Assembly (NCBI RefSeq): GCF_019578655.1
Contig: NC_063260.1
Coordinates: 4,776,501-4,840,500, forward strand
Length of the DNA: 64,000 bases
DNA from: Ricinus communis
Lineage: Eukaryota; Streptophyta; Magnoliopsida; Malpighiales; Euphorbiaceae
Direction: 5' to 3'
Part shown: positions 9,860 to 21,350 of the stretch, piece by piece
Layout of the letters: each line of letters starts with the position of its first letter
Numbering within the stretch: position 1 is the stretch's first letter
The notes under the pieces: model-generated
The model's input: the letters and a program-made list of their open reading frames with translations, nothing else
Told to the model about the DNA's origin: nothing
The model's database searches: none
Program-made: the position numbers and the translations under genes

Positions 9860-11695
9860 TAACTGATCATTGAGTTTAGAGCGACAAGTAATCCGACTTC
9901 CATAAATGATGCATTATAAACTGATGATTCTTGTGTCAAAGAATATCAGAATCAGTTTACATACATAAGAGTTAGTACACAACTCTTTTTGTAAAATGAT
10001 GTAAAAGTTTTGTACACAATTCTTGTAGGTGAATGATGTAAATTTGAGATTTTCTTTTACACGATTCTTGTAAGTGGATGAAGTAAATATGAGATTTTGC
10101 ACACAGTTCTTGTTAGTGAATGATGAAAAAGGAGATTTAGAGCAGAATGCTTATCATTTCAGGATGCAATGCTGAAATCTTAGTTCTGCGGAGTGCAGAA
10201 TCCAGAAAAATGGTTAGTCCTGCATTTCCCCTTTCCCCACTCAATTCAATCAGCTGATTTTTCATGTCCAGCTGATTTTTCATTTCCCCTTCACATTTTA
10301 CTGACACACTTTGGCTAGTGATATTACTGAAACCTGGCAGCATAGACACTTGTGTTGTATTAAGTACTCGTACAAAATCCCTGCTGTTTGTCTCTGTCTC
10401 CGCCAAAAATAAAACCTGGTTTTTAATTTTGAGTGGAAAATGGAATTAGCATTGGCAGTGGCACCACTGAGTATATGTTGTTCATACTAAAGAATGGCAT
10501 ACTATTGGTTCAGAATACATAAGAAATAGAGTTCTAATCAGTCACTTTAGAGCCTAAAGCAAATCACAGCTTAAAAAGGTTTTAACTTATAACCAAGAAC
10601 TTTTTCACTGACCTGGTATCTCATATAAAACTTTCACTTCCAATCACTATACTTGAAAGGTCAGTCATACCATGTAGGATAACATCAGACTTCAGAAGAA
10701 GGGTGCCCTACCAGGCATTCCCCATCCTCATAGTCCAGCAATAATAAGATATCTAAATTTAAGAAAGAAACCTGAAGATAAAAACTGAAGCTTGGCTAGA
10801 GCATATATGCAGCACAAGTGCATTTTTTGTGCACAGAATTGTGCAACAATCAAATTCCACAATTGAATGCATAAGCAAGATTATTCTGAACACTAAAAGA
10901 AATGAAACGAGCATTTAGAATGGTAGATATGCAAATTGAAGTCTGAAGAACATTGTTTGAAGCACGTATACACAAGTTTGCGAGATTGCATACTTTATCA
11001 CCCATTTTTTTGTAGCATATATAGAAAAACAGGCAGAATCTCATGGCCTGCTATGACGCGACTGCCCATTGGCTTAACATATATTACTGACATTTGTGAG
11101 CATAGACACTTAAGTGGTATTAAAGGAATATAATCTAAAGCATAAATGCAGCATAAGTGCATTTAGTTTTTGCAGAAAATTGTGCATCAAACTATATGCA
11201 TGAGCAAGATTAAAAACATAATTAGAAGAAATAAAATCGCAATTAGAACTGTAAATTTGCAAATTGAAGTTTGAGGAACATGACTTAAACCATGTATACA
11301 CAAGTTTGTCCAACCACTTACCAGGGCTAAACAACCAGCATATATAATTACTAGGGTAATATGAATGTGGAAGATGCCACACCACATTGAGAATGAAGAT
11401 AGTGCTGAAGCGGCTTTAGATCTGGTTAGGTGAAATGGAGCTACTTACCATATAGAAACATCAATGAATATTAAAAACGGCAAAAAATCATGAAGAAAAT
11501 ACATTAGTCGGTCACTTTGGCTTCCAAAGCAATTCACAGCTTAAAAGAGTTATTATAACAAAACATCCATAATCAAAATAGTAATAACGGCAAAAAAGAA
11601 AATAAAGAAATCAAATAGTAGCAGCTTTAATTGCCTTTTCCTGGTGTTCTCTTGCGGGGATTGTTGCTCTCAACATTAGTCTCAGCATTAACAAG
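9860..11695 (-). repeat. duplicated remnants downstream of an F-box gene
   Basis: This stretch has no intact gene but is full of internal duplications. The largest is about 10799-10985 versus 11140-11312 (both with GCAGCA-AAGTGCATTT, TGCAAATTGAAGT-TGA and GTATACACAAGTTTG). Smaller pairs are 10309-10367 with 11070-11130 (CATAGACACTT) and 10540-10600 with 11506-11560 (CACAGCTTAAAA). At 10994-11044 the minus strand reads YKKMGDKV, matching CYTKMGDKL in the neighbouring F-box pseudogene. It therefore looks like the eroded tail of one or more tandem F-box copies. A small doubled CAGCTGATTTTTCAT sits at 10249-10280. Confidence 0.55.
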
Positions 11696-12757
11696 TCAAA
11701 CAAGACTTGTCACACAAAATAATCCAGTCCTAGTCACATAGCCATACTTTCTGAAATCAACCCTATGATTTTTCAGATCATATAATATAAGAAATGCCAC
11801 AAGCTGACACTTTAGTAGAAGTTTATCACCCATTTTTGTATAGCATAAAGGCTTCATCCGAATACGATGAAAAATACCATTATCCAACAATTTGGGTATA
11901 GAAAATGATTTAGTCCAAGACTCCTCCACACCATATTCTTTCACAATCCAGATATCAACATGGTCGTATGCAAAGACATTATTGCTCATACAGAGGCATC
12001 CTCCAAGTTCTGAAAGCATACAATAATTAGCCATGTCTTCACATATATGAAAACCAGGGATGGGCAATCAAATGAAAGGATTATATGATCCGGAGTAGAT
12101 TCATTGCGAGAAATGACTAACCAATGCAGAGAGGAACCAACAGAAACACACTGCAGCCTCCTGCAGTATGGAAAACAATCAGGAGCAGGAGTGTGAAGGT
12201 CCTGAATCCTTCTTGAGGAACTACTCTTTAAACTATAAAGCATAACACTAAAAGAATGGTCAGTTTGAGTGATTATGATCACCTTATAGTCATTAGTAAT
12301 CACATCGCACCCAAATCCATCAAGCTGGACATCCCCAGTCCAAAACTTAAGTACAAATTGGTGCTTCTTTGTCCATGGATTTCACAATGTGATACCGTGA
12401 TCATCTTGCGAAGCAACTAAACCATTAGAAGATCCAGCTATAGTACCATATAATTTAATTATGAGCTGATGAGAACTTCTCCTAGAAAGGGACACGCTTA
12501 TGCTGGAGGTCGAATGTTACATAACTCAGAGCTGGAGAGTCTACATCGACCCCGTAGACGGAACCAGTAAATTCATCAGCAAGAAGAAGGCGATTGGTTG
12601 TGGTTTTGACAGATAGATTGAGATGGGAGTTGATGAAATCAGGGCTGTCGATTAATGAACAAAAAGATTTCGATAAGCACCTGAAGCGCAAAAGAGTCTT
12701 GACGGGTAAGGAACTTAATATATCGAATACAACATCATCTCGCACCGACTTTGACAT
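11696..12757 (-). pseudogene. F-box protein with FBA-type C-terminus, disrupted
   Basis: The minus strand starts with ATG at 12757 and an F-box (residues about 4-45: DVVFDILSSLPVKTLLRFRC, then SFCSLIDSPDF). After HKRVPF near 12482 the frame shifts by one. It resumes with GSSNGLVASQDDHGITL and meets a TGA at 12382-12384 where family members have Trp (L-stop-NPW). It continues through FVLKFWTGDVQLDGFGCDVI and SVGSSLHWLVISR. A second shift near 12065 leads to IPGFHICEDMANYCMLSELG, CLCMSNN, DIWIVKEYG and FRKYGYV. This order (F-box, then FBA interaction domain) is that of the large plant SCF substrate-adaptor family. At least one nonsense change and two frameshifts make a functional product unlikely, and no plausible intron repairs them. 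Confidence 0.8.
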
Positions 12758-13125
12758 TGTTATTCGCTAATATCAATGGTGATCGGAGAACTAGAAGAAA
12801 ATATTGGTTGATCATTGGAATCCTGCTCTTCACTCACTATATAACCGGGCTAAACCTTAAAAAATCCAATAGCAAAAACCCACAAAATTCAGGGAACCCA
12901 AATAAACCCCTTTTTCTTTTTCTTTTTTTTTTCTTTTTTTAAATCAAAGAAAGGAGCTTTATGAAACTCAAAGAGGCTGAGGAACAGAGACATTTTTATT
13001 TTCATAGTCAAACGAATTAGATTAATTTGACTTGGAATAAAAATCATGCCCTGCATTGCGGAACTCTTGATTTTCCTTTTTATCAAATTGATATTTTGAT
13101 CCAAATTTGATCCAAACTTAGAATA
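12758..13125. other. spacer upstream of the F-box pseudogene
   Basis: Contains a poly-pyrimidine tract (about 12907-12941, mostly T with a few C) and otherwise nothing I can assign. Confidence 0.4.
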
Positions 13126-13363
13126 ATTTAAATTTAAACTACTAAATTGAACAAGATTTTTATTTTAGCAAAAGTTCAACAAATAAAAGAGACAAATATT
13201 TGCATAACAGAAAGATTAATTCAAGAAGAAAGTCAACAATCCAAAATCTAAACTAATATACTAAACAACAAACTTACAACAGTCCTGTCATTTGTTGCAT
13301 TTGTCCTATTTTTTTAAGAACTCCAGTCCAATTTAAGAAGAAGCTTAAGGAATTCAATAAGGG
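13126..13363 (-). repeat. dispersed repeat, partner of 46268-46510 (opposite orientation)
   Basis: About 238 bp that match the reverse complement of 46268-46510 closely. Shared landmarks include AACTTTTGCTAAAATAAAAATC, TTGTTGTTTAGTATATTAGTTTAGATTTTGGATTG and AAGAAGAAG-TTAA-GAATTCA. Both copies end at a CCCTTA/TAAGGG boundary on the same side. No coding capacity is seen. The element type is unknown. Confidence 0.65.
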
Positions 13364-13419
13364 TTTTTTTAAATGGAATAATAATTAATAAAATTAAAAT
13401 TATGAGAAATTAATAAGAT

Positions 13420-13965
13420 TTTACTGTTTTTTAAATAATTGAAGATGGAATTTTTAAATTCATAAAAATCTAAATTTGAAAAAGATAAGTTAAAAGTAAT
13501 TCTTAAAAATTTATTAGTCTTAGACTTTTTAAATATATTCGAAGTTTGAAAAATAAATTTTGAAGTACTATATTCAAATTAAAATTCTTTGTTGATCAAT
13601 CATCTCTGATAATAAAATATATTTATTAAATTTATTTTTTACTATTTTATTTAAATTTTTAATTTTTACTTTAATTATGATTTTAATATAAATATTTAAT
13701 ATATTTTAAAAAATAAAATTTAATAATTAAAAGCTAAGATTATATGAATAAGTTTCATAATATTAAAATATGTAAATCGATTTAATTTATTATAAATTTT
13801 TATGTAATTTTAATATAAAAATAAAGATTTAAATATAATAAATAAGATTTTAAAATTTATCTATTAAAAATAATAAATTTTAAGATTATAAAAGTTAAAG
13901 ATTATAAGTGCCGATACTTTAGATTTTTAAAGATTTAAATTTTTATAAAAAGAAAAGACCCTGAA
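13420..13965 (+). repeat. AT-rich dispersed repeat, copy 1 of 3
   Basis: The order of landmarks TCTTAAAAATTTATTAG-CTTAGACTTTTTAAA, TATATTCAAATTAAAA, TTAATAATTAAAAGCTAAGAT and ATGTAATTT recurs in the same orientation at about 54230-54740 and, more weakly, at 51940-52400. All copies are non-coding and diverged, with indels. Ends are not sharp, so I cannot assign a class. Confidence 0.5.
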
Positions 13966-14198
13966 TTGAAATATTAGTATATATCTTGTATGAGGAGATC
14001 ATGGGAATAAAGACCACAAATATATATATATTTTTCTTGAAAACAGCCACAAATTTAGAAATATGATTTTTGTTTTATATTTATTTCCTTAAAAATTCCA
14101 ACTAAAAAATAGTCAAGAAGAGCCCATGTGCATCCATACTGTTCACTCTTCCCCTCTTATCATCATCTGCCACATCACACCCATTTCCATGTTTTTGC

Positions 14199-14206
14199 TA
14201 TAAATA
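14199..14206 (+). promoter_or_regulatory. candidate TATA box (upstream) for the TMK1-like gene
   Basis: TATAAATA, about 400 bp before the start codon. If used, the leader would be about 380 nt and would contain an ATG-initiated upstream ORF at 14298-14486. A second candidate lies at 14361-14369. Confidence 0.3.
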
Positions 14207-14360
14207 AAAAGAAAGTAGAACAGAAGAAAAGCTGAACTTTCTATTGAGGATTTTCAATAAAAGATATTAATTGAAATTGTAAAGAACACAATAACACATG
14301 CAAATGCTTGAAGATACGACAATACAAAATATATTACCCAAAAACAATACAAAGAACCCA

Positions 14361-14369
14361 TATAAAAAG
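14361..14369 (+). promoter_or_regulatory. candidate TATA box (proximal) for the TMK1-like gene
   Basis: TATAAAAAG, about 250 bp before the ATG. It would give a leader of about 215 nt rich in CT tracts, typical of plant 5' UTRs. Which of the two TATA-like sites is used cannot be told from sequence. Confidence 0.35.
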
Positions 14370-14609
14370 CCACCAAGTTTTCCTTCCTCTTACAGCCATT
14401 GCCAGCCTTTTGATTCTCTATCTAACTCTCTCTTTTGGGAGTTGGGACCCTCTCACCCATGTGCTTTCCCATCATTTACACCTTAGCTACCCACTTCTGT
14501 TATTACCTATGCACTTTTTTTGCCTATTGAAAAGCTGAAAACCCAATAACAAAAGAAGCACACTCATAATATAACAACTTCTCTTTCTTGTTTCTCTCTC
14601 TCCCTGAAA

Positions 14610-17600
14610 ATGGAGAAGAGAGTTTACATCAAGTTCAAATCTTTACTCATTTTTCTATCTGGGTTTTGTTCGTTCTTTGTAAATGTAAGTTGTCAAGGAA
14701 GCCCTAGTGAAGATGCTCCAGTTATGTTTGCACTCAGGAAAAGTCTCAATGTACCTGATTCACTTGGCTGGTCTGACCCGGATCCTTGTAACTGGAAACA
14801 TGTTACTTGTTCTGATGAAAAACGGGTTACCCGGATCCAAATTGGTAGGCAAAATCTTGAAGGTACACTTCCTTCTAATCTTCAAAACCTTACTCAACTT
14901 GAACGTTTAGAGCTTCAATGGAACAGCATTTCAGGTCCTTTACCTACTTTGAAAGGGTTAGCTTCACTTCTAGTTGTTATGTTAAGTGGTAATCAGTTTA
15001 CTTCAATTCCTAGTGATTTTTTTACTGGTTTGTCTTCTCTGCAATCTGTTGAGATTGATGATAACCCGTTTTCTACATGGGTAATCCCGGAAAGTATTAA
15101 AGATGCTTCTGCTTTGCAAAATTTCTCTGCAAATTCTGCTAATTTATCTGGGTCAATTCCGGATTTTTTTGGCCCGGATTCTTTTCCGGGGTTAACGATT
15201 CTTCATTTGGCTTTGAATGAGCTTCAAGGTGGCTTGCCTGGTACCTTTTCTGGGTCACAAATTCAGTCTTTGTGGCTTAATGGGCAGACGAGTAAAGGCA
15301 AGCTTACAGGTGGTATTGATGTTATAAAGAACATGACTTTGTTGAAGGATGTTTGGTTGCACTCTAATGGGTTTTCGGGTCCTTTACCGGACTTCTCGGG
15401 TTTGAAAGATTTGGAGGTTTTGAGTATAAGGGATAATTCATTCACTGGTCCTATTCCTTTGTCTTTGACGGCTCTCGCGTCTTTGAAGGCTGTGAATTTG
15501 TCAAATAATTTATTTCAAGGACCAATGCCGGTATTTAAAAGGTTGGTTTCTGTGGATTTGACTGCGGATTCGAATAGTTTTTGTTTGCCAAGTCCCGGTG
15601 ACTGCGATTCCAGGGTTAAGACATTGCTTCTGATTGCAAAATCTGTGGGTTACCCACAAAGGTTCGCTGAGAGTTGGAAAGGAAATGATCCTTGTGCTGA
15701 TTGGGTTGGAATCACTTGTACTGGAGGGAACATTACTGTTGTCAACTTCCAAAAGATGGGTCTTACAGGAACAGTTGCACCTGAGTTTGCTATGCTTTTG
15801 TCGCTGCAAAGATTGGTTCTTGATAATAATAATCTCACTGGTTCAATTCCCCAGGAGCTTACTACCTTGCCTGCACTTAAGCAACTCGATGTGTCAAACA
15901 ATCAAATTTCAGGGAAAATTCCAACTTTTAAGAGTAATGTGGTGATGAATACTAATGGTAATCCAGATATTGGGAAGGATGTCAATACTTCTACTACTCC
16001 AGGTTCACCATCAGGAGCTACGATGGCAGGTACAGGTTCCGGAAGTGGCAATTCTGGAAATGGTGGAAAGAAATCTTCCAGTAATATTGGAGTAATTTTG
16101 TTCTCTGTAATTGGGGGTGTATTTGTGATAAGCTTGATTGGTTTGTTGATTTTCTGCATTTATAAGAAGAAACAAAAGCGGTTTAGCAAAGTGCAAAGCC
16201 CAAATGCAATGGTGATCCATCCTCGCCATTCTGGATCCGATAATGAGAGTGTAAAGATAACGGTTGCTGGCTCAAGTGTTAGTGTGGGTGCAATTAGTGA
16301 GACCCATACTTTTCCTGCAAGCGAGCAAGGTGACATTCAAATGGTTGAATCAGGGAACATGGTAATTTCTATTCAAGTTTTAAGGAACGTCACAAACAAT
16401 TTTAGCGAGGATAATCTATTAGGGCAAGGAGGGTTTGGAAAGGTCTATAAGGGCGAGTTGCATGATGGCACAAAGATTGCTGTCAAGAGAATGGAATCTG
16501 GGGTCATCAGTGGGAAGGGGCTAGCTGAGTTTAAATCAGAGATTGCTGTTTTGAATAAGGTTAGACACCGCCATCTTGTTGCTCTTCTTGGTTACTGCTT
16601 GGATGGCAATGAGAAACTTCTTGTATATGAATTCATGCCACAAGGGGCATTAAGTAGGCATCTTTTCCATTGGGCAGACGATGGATTAAAACCCCTAGAG
16701 TGGACAAGGAGGTTGATCATAGCCTTGGATGTGGCAAGGGGTGTTGAGTACTTGCATGGTTTGGCACATCAAAGTTTTATACATAGAGACTTGAAACCCT
16801 CAAACATTCTTCTTGGTGATGATATGAGGGCCAAGGTCGCAGATTTTGGTCTTGTGCGCCTTGCACCAGATGGTAAAGGTTCAATTGAGACTAGAATTGC
16901 TGGAACTTTTGGATACTTGGCACCAGAGTATGCAGGTAACTTTTGCTCTAGTCTCTTTGTCCCTTACATCAGGTTACGATTCTTTTAATGTGAAGCGATA
17001 CTTCAAATATTTTTGGAATTTGTGTACGGAATTCTAGTTTGTGTTGGGCTGATTGGGGAGTTCGTTAGTTTAAGCAAATTGCTATTTCTTTGAATTTTCT
17101 TGCATTTTGCCATATGTTGGGTTCCTACTTCTATTAGTAGTAGCAAGTGCAGTTGGAGTAATTATAATGTAAAATGCATTTATAACACTATAAGTAGTAA
17201 ATTATGTCTTCATGTAGCACAAGAAGGTCTGTACATCATGCTTCTTCACCTTCTTATTAGGACCATCAATGAGTGAGTTGGTGGTCGCAGTTTAATCCCA
17301 AGTAATTATCATTGAAAACCAAACACATGCTTGGTCTCTAAGTACTGTTTGGCATCATTCTAACTATGCTTTCAATTTTCTTCCTCGAAATAATGCTGTT
17401 AATTATCACATGCTCAAATTACATAAACTGACAAACAACTCCATCTTAATTTTGTGATTGCAATTTTTCCCTTTTTTTTTTTTTTTTTTACATTAGGCTA
17501 TGATCAAATTCAAAGGTCTTTGAATATTTATATTTTCTTAACCTCACCAGTTTGTTATGGATTTAGTCATTGAGTTGCATCAGACTTTATTTCAGCACAT

Positions 17601-18207
17601 AGCCTATGTTTCTATTTTTCTTTTATTCTTCTTGAGATGTTTTTAACTTTGAGCTCTTGCTGGTGATCTGATTGCAGTTACTGGTCGGGTGACAACTAAA
17701 GTTGATGTTTTCAGCTTTGGAGTGATACTGATGGAGCTGATAACCGGTAGAAAAGCTCTTGACGATAGCCAGCCCGAGGAAAGCATGCATCTTGTGACTT
17801 GGTTCCGCAGGGTGCACATAAACAAGGACTCTTTCCGCAAGGCCATTGACCCTGCAATTGATGTCGATGAGGAAACCCTTGCCAGTGTCAGCACCGTTGC
17901 TGAGCTAGCAGGTCACTGCTGCGCAAGGGAGCCATATCAAAGGCCAGACATGGGGCATGCTGTTAATGTATTATCTTCTCTGGTGGAGCTGTGGAAACCA
18001 TCCGACCAATACCCCGAAGACGTATATGGCATTGATCTCGACTTGTCCTTGCCACAAGTAGTTAAGAAATGGCAAGCATTTGAAGGTATGAGCAATATGG
18101 AGTCTCCATCTACATTTTACAGCCGCAGCATAGACAATACCCAGACCAGTATACCTGCTGTGCCGGGTGGATTTGGCGCCTCGTTTACATCAGCAGATGG
18201 GAGATAA
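14610..18207 (+). CDS. TMK1: TMK1-like leucine-rich-repeat receptor kinase
   Basis: Two exons, 14610-16935 and 17678-18207, joined across a 742-bp GT..AG intron, give 951 residues, the usual TMK length. In order: a signal peptide (about 1-28); a first Cys-capped LRR block starting [14 protein letters not shown] (W54) with about ten repeats; a non-LRR island and second cap [15 protein letters not shown] (W356) with about three repeats; a Gly/Ser-rich juxtamembrane stretch; one membrane helix (about 493-518); and a Ser/Thr kinase with GQGGFG (G605), VK (K626), HRD (727) and DFG (745-747), all intact. The intron falls inside the kinase, between PEYA and VTGR. The C-terminal tail ends in [13 protein letters not shown], as in TMKs. 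In Arabidopsis TMKs act at the plasma membrane in auxin signalling, including with ABP1/ABL partners and ROP GTPases; here that is by homology. The kinase and ectodomain resemble TMK1 most, but TMK2/3 cannot be fully excluded. Confidence 0.93.
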
Positions 18208-18889
18208 GGAGTTGAAGCTGTAAATTACGGTGGTGGTTTTTCTATGTTAATTCCATTGCTTCTTATTTGCTTTTTTATTTATTTATTTATTTATTTATTT
18301 TTGGGGAACAATAGTACCTGACTGCTAGTTCATTCATGTTTTTAGACTCTTCCCATTTTGTTGTAATCGATTTTTTTGTTTCACATACTTAAAAGATTCT
18401 GATAACGCAATGAAATGAGGGCCTCGACACTAAACAAACGATTTCTCATTTCCTGTGATTTTCCTGATCTCTTCCAAGCTTCTTCCTTGTAGGAATTGAA
18501 AAACCATTTCCTACAATCCCCAAACTAAGAGGAAGATCATTTGCTACTAATGAAAAATATTAAAACCTGTCAACAACACAATCCAAAGCAGATCAAGAAA
18601 AGCCCCTGATTGGTTCAAAGCTTTTTCTTTTTTCCATGTAGAGAGAAAAAAGATGTATGAAAACTATGTGAAATGTCCAACAAAATCATTTTTTTCCAAT
18701 TACATTATAAGTCTCAAAGACTTCATTTTCAAGAATTTAAGTTCTCACCAATAGAACATATAGCACCAATATCTGATTACTACTTCAATAATTCATAGTA
18801 ATAAAAACAAGGACGCCACACAGTTCAATATTCTTACAAATTTATTTTCTAATATTTAGCGTTACTAATGAACGGAATCTGAATTTAAT
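18208..18889. other. 3' flank of the TMK1-like gene
   Basis: Probable 3' UTR with a (TTTA)n tract at 18274-18301, then ordinary non-coding sequence. No gene seen. Confidence 0.45.
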
Positions 18890-19350
18890 ATAACTAGCTA
18901 TTCTGCACGATTATTATTATTATTTTAATTATAGTATAAATTTAATAAATTTTTTATATATTTTTTATATATATTTTATAATAATAATGAATCAAATGGT
19001 TTTACTTGCTTTTAAAAAAAATTTAACATCTTAAAATTTTATTAATGTGATATTATAAAATTATTTACTAATTGATTTTTGATATTATAAATATAATTAA
19101 TATTGTTAATTTCTAGTATTTGAAATAATTCTATAATTAGAAAAAACTAACGTATTAGTCATATAATATTAAAATATTATTTAATTAAAAATTAATTCAT
19201 TAATTAGTATAATATAAAATTATTATTTAATAAAAAATAATTTATTATTAATAAATTATCTAATTATAAATAAATTTAAATATGATGTGTCAATTTATAT
19301 ATCAAAAGAATGGTTCACGCATAAAAAAGAACTCTAATCTCTTATATATA
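18890..19350 (-). mobile_element. Helitron-like element, reverse-oriented relative of 5529-6418
   Basis: Read on the minus strand, the sequence runs from a GAGATATATATAAGAG-like start through TTGACACATCATATTTAAATTTATTTATAA. It ends in AATAATAATAATCGTGCAGAATAGCTAGT followed by T. The same landmarks in the same order (TTGACACATCGGATTCAAATTTATTTGTAA ... AATAATAATAACGATTCTG ... GACTAGT) occur at 5753-6418. The shared CTAGT end supports a Helitron-type family. It is non-coding. Confidence 0.45.
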
Positions 19351-21028
19351 TCTCACTGTTAAATATGGGTATTAATTGAATGATAGTATAAAATGGTAAA
19401 TTAAAAAACAAAAGGAAAAAGAATAAAATAATAGGAAGAGAAAGATAAAAAGAAATAAAAGATGGATGAAAATGAGAAAGGCATGAGAGAGAGTGAGGTG
19501 TGGGGCTGTTGATGCGGTCGGAGGCATGTGAGTGTGTTAGGCTGTACTTGTCTGCCCTTTCACATGCTTTCCATCTGTCCCTTCCCATCTTATTCACCAT
19601 TCTTTTATCCTTTTCTTTTCTTCTTCACTCTTTTCTTTCCCTTTCTTTCCTAGAAAATTATAAATTATTTTTTATTCAATTAAATATTTCATTCCACTAA
19701 ATATATTTACTATCATATTTTTAATCAATTTTTCAAATTAATAGTCCATCAACTTAAATTTTATTATTAAAACTATTTATATTTTTTTCTCTTTTCTTAT
19801 TCTTTTTTATCCATTTTTAATAATATTTTATTTAAATTTTTATTTATTTTTTAAAAAATTAAACTAGAAAACAGAAAATTTTTAATATGTTATTCATCAA
19901 ATAAAAAATAATTAATATTCTTTTAGTATTTTATTTTTTTATATTTACCTTGATAAAAATAAAAAACATACATTCTTTCTCTTCAAAAAAAAATAAAAAT
20001 AAATAAATAAATACTAAATTATTTTTAAAACAATATTATTTTTAAAAATAAAAAGTAATGAGCCATGTTCTTAAAAAAATAAATATAAAATAAAAATTAA
20101 TCCACCATTTCTTTAGTGCTAAAAAGATTTTAATAAAAAATAAAAAGGAAATAAGAAAAGAATAAAAACAAAAGGAATAAAAAATAGTAGTTAAATTATT
20201 ATATTAATTTATAAAATTTGTAAGAAATATTATAACATAAATAAATTAATAGATTCAAATAATTTATTGGAAAAAAATTTAAATATTGGGTTGAAAAAAT
20301 TAAAATATTAAATTTGTAAATATTTATTTTTCTATAAATTAAAATGTAAAATAGACACCACATTTCACTACTTTGTTCATTTGTTATAGACTTGTGATGT
20401 TTTGTCATTATGCTTAATTTTCTTTGATGCTAATATTTAAAAGTTTTATTTTTTACTATAGCTTAGTTATACATCTTTTTTATATTTTCATTTTTCTTTT
20501 TTACATTGTTTTTAATTTTTGATATTTTTATTGTTTTTAATTTTCTTCCTTATTTCCTTCATTTTCATTCATAATTTCTCCATTCTAAACTATTCTTTTC
20601 TCCATTATTGCAATCACTTACTCTTAGTTTTTTTTATATGCAAATTTTGGTTTCTCAATTTTTTTTTGATAATTTTTTCATCCCTTTTGTTTGACTTTAA
20701 GTAATTTTATTTTTATATTTCTTTCAATACAACAATATAACCATATGATTTTAGATTGTGAAGTCGATTAATGTATAATTACTCTTATTTAATTTAATAT
20801 GTAAAAATTATTTCAGAATTGTATGCTATTATTTTTTTTATATTTTCTTTAAAATATTTATTTTATTGTCTAGATTATTTATGTAGAAAGTATTTATTGT
20901 TCATTTGACAGATTTTACTATTAATTGTTTTCCAGTTATTTTTTGTTATGCTATAATTTATTCTGTTGTGTCTTTTGTTTGTTTATATTTTTTATAGATA
21001 TTTTTATTTATACAATAGTTTTTTTATA
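19351..21028. other. AT-rich spacer, no gene seen
   Basis: 19440-19660 has a purine-rich to pyrimidine-rich switch and a somewhat higher GC content around 19495-19590, with no recognisable product. From about 19800 to 20340 the plus strand is A-rich; from about 20400 it becomes T-rich. Short ORFs here consist of low-complexity residues only. Confidence 0.45.
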
Positions 21029-21350
21029 GGAAAAACTCCATTAAATTATTTTGTAATTTAACATATTTTTCTTTAGGGTTTGCAGTTTTTTTTTTTAATT
21101 TAATATCCTATTAACATGACTGTTAGCAAGTAATAACTAAAAATTGCATAATACTACTAAAAGATTCTGACATAGCATACAATAGCTATTGTTCTTCCAA
21201 CTGCTATGTTAACACTTGCTAACGGTGTTATGTAATTTAGTTGTTATTTGCTAACAACTATATTTACAGAATATCAATATGACAAAAAGTAAACCACAAA
21301 TCCTAAAGTGAAAATACATTGAATTACGAGATAGTTTACTGAAGTTTTCC
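21029..21350. mobile_element. foldback / MITE-like element with long inverted arms
   Basis: The left arm begins GGAAAAACTCCATTAAATTA and the right arm, reverse-complemented, begins GGAAAACTTCAGTAAACTA. Both continue with TCGTAATTCAA/TTGTAATTTAA, TTTAGG-TTTG-GTTT and TGTTAGCAA-TAA-AACTAAA. The arms are imperfect but extend over about 150 bp each, leaving little unique sequence. There is no ORF. No convincing target-site duplication is visible. Confidence 0.6.

Noticed and set aside
15263..16229. Minus-strand and alternative-frame ORFs in the TMK1-like gene
   Set aside because: All overlap the intact receptor-kinase frame and lack any recognisable motif.
16936..17037. Read-through of TMK1 exon 1 into a short tail ending at 16988
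   Set aside because: The family sequence continues in exon 2 after a proper GT..AG intron, so the read-through is intronic.
19440..19660. Possible microRNA precursor (purine arm GAGAGAGTGAGGTG, pyrimidine arm nearby)
   Set aside because: No match to a known plant microRNA that I could recognise and no clean stem across the two arms.
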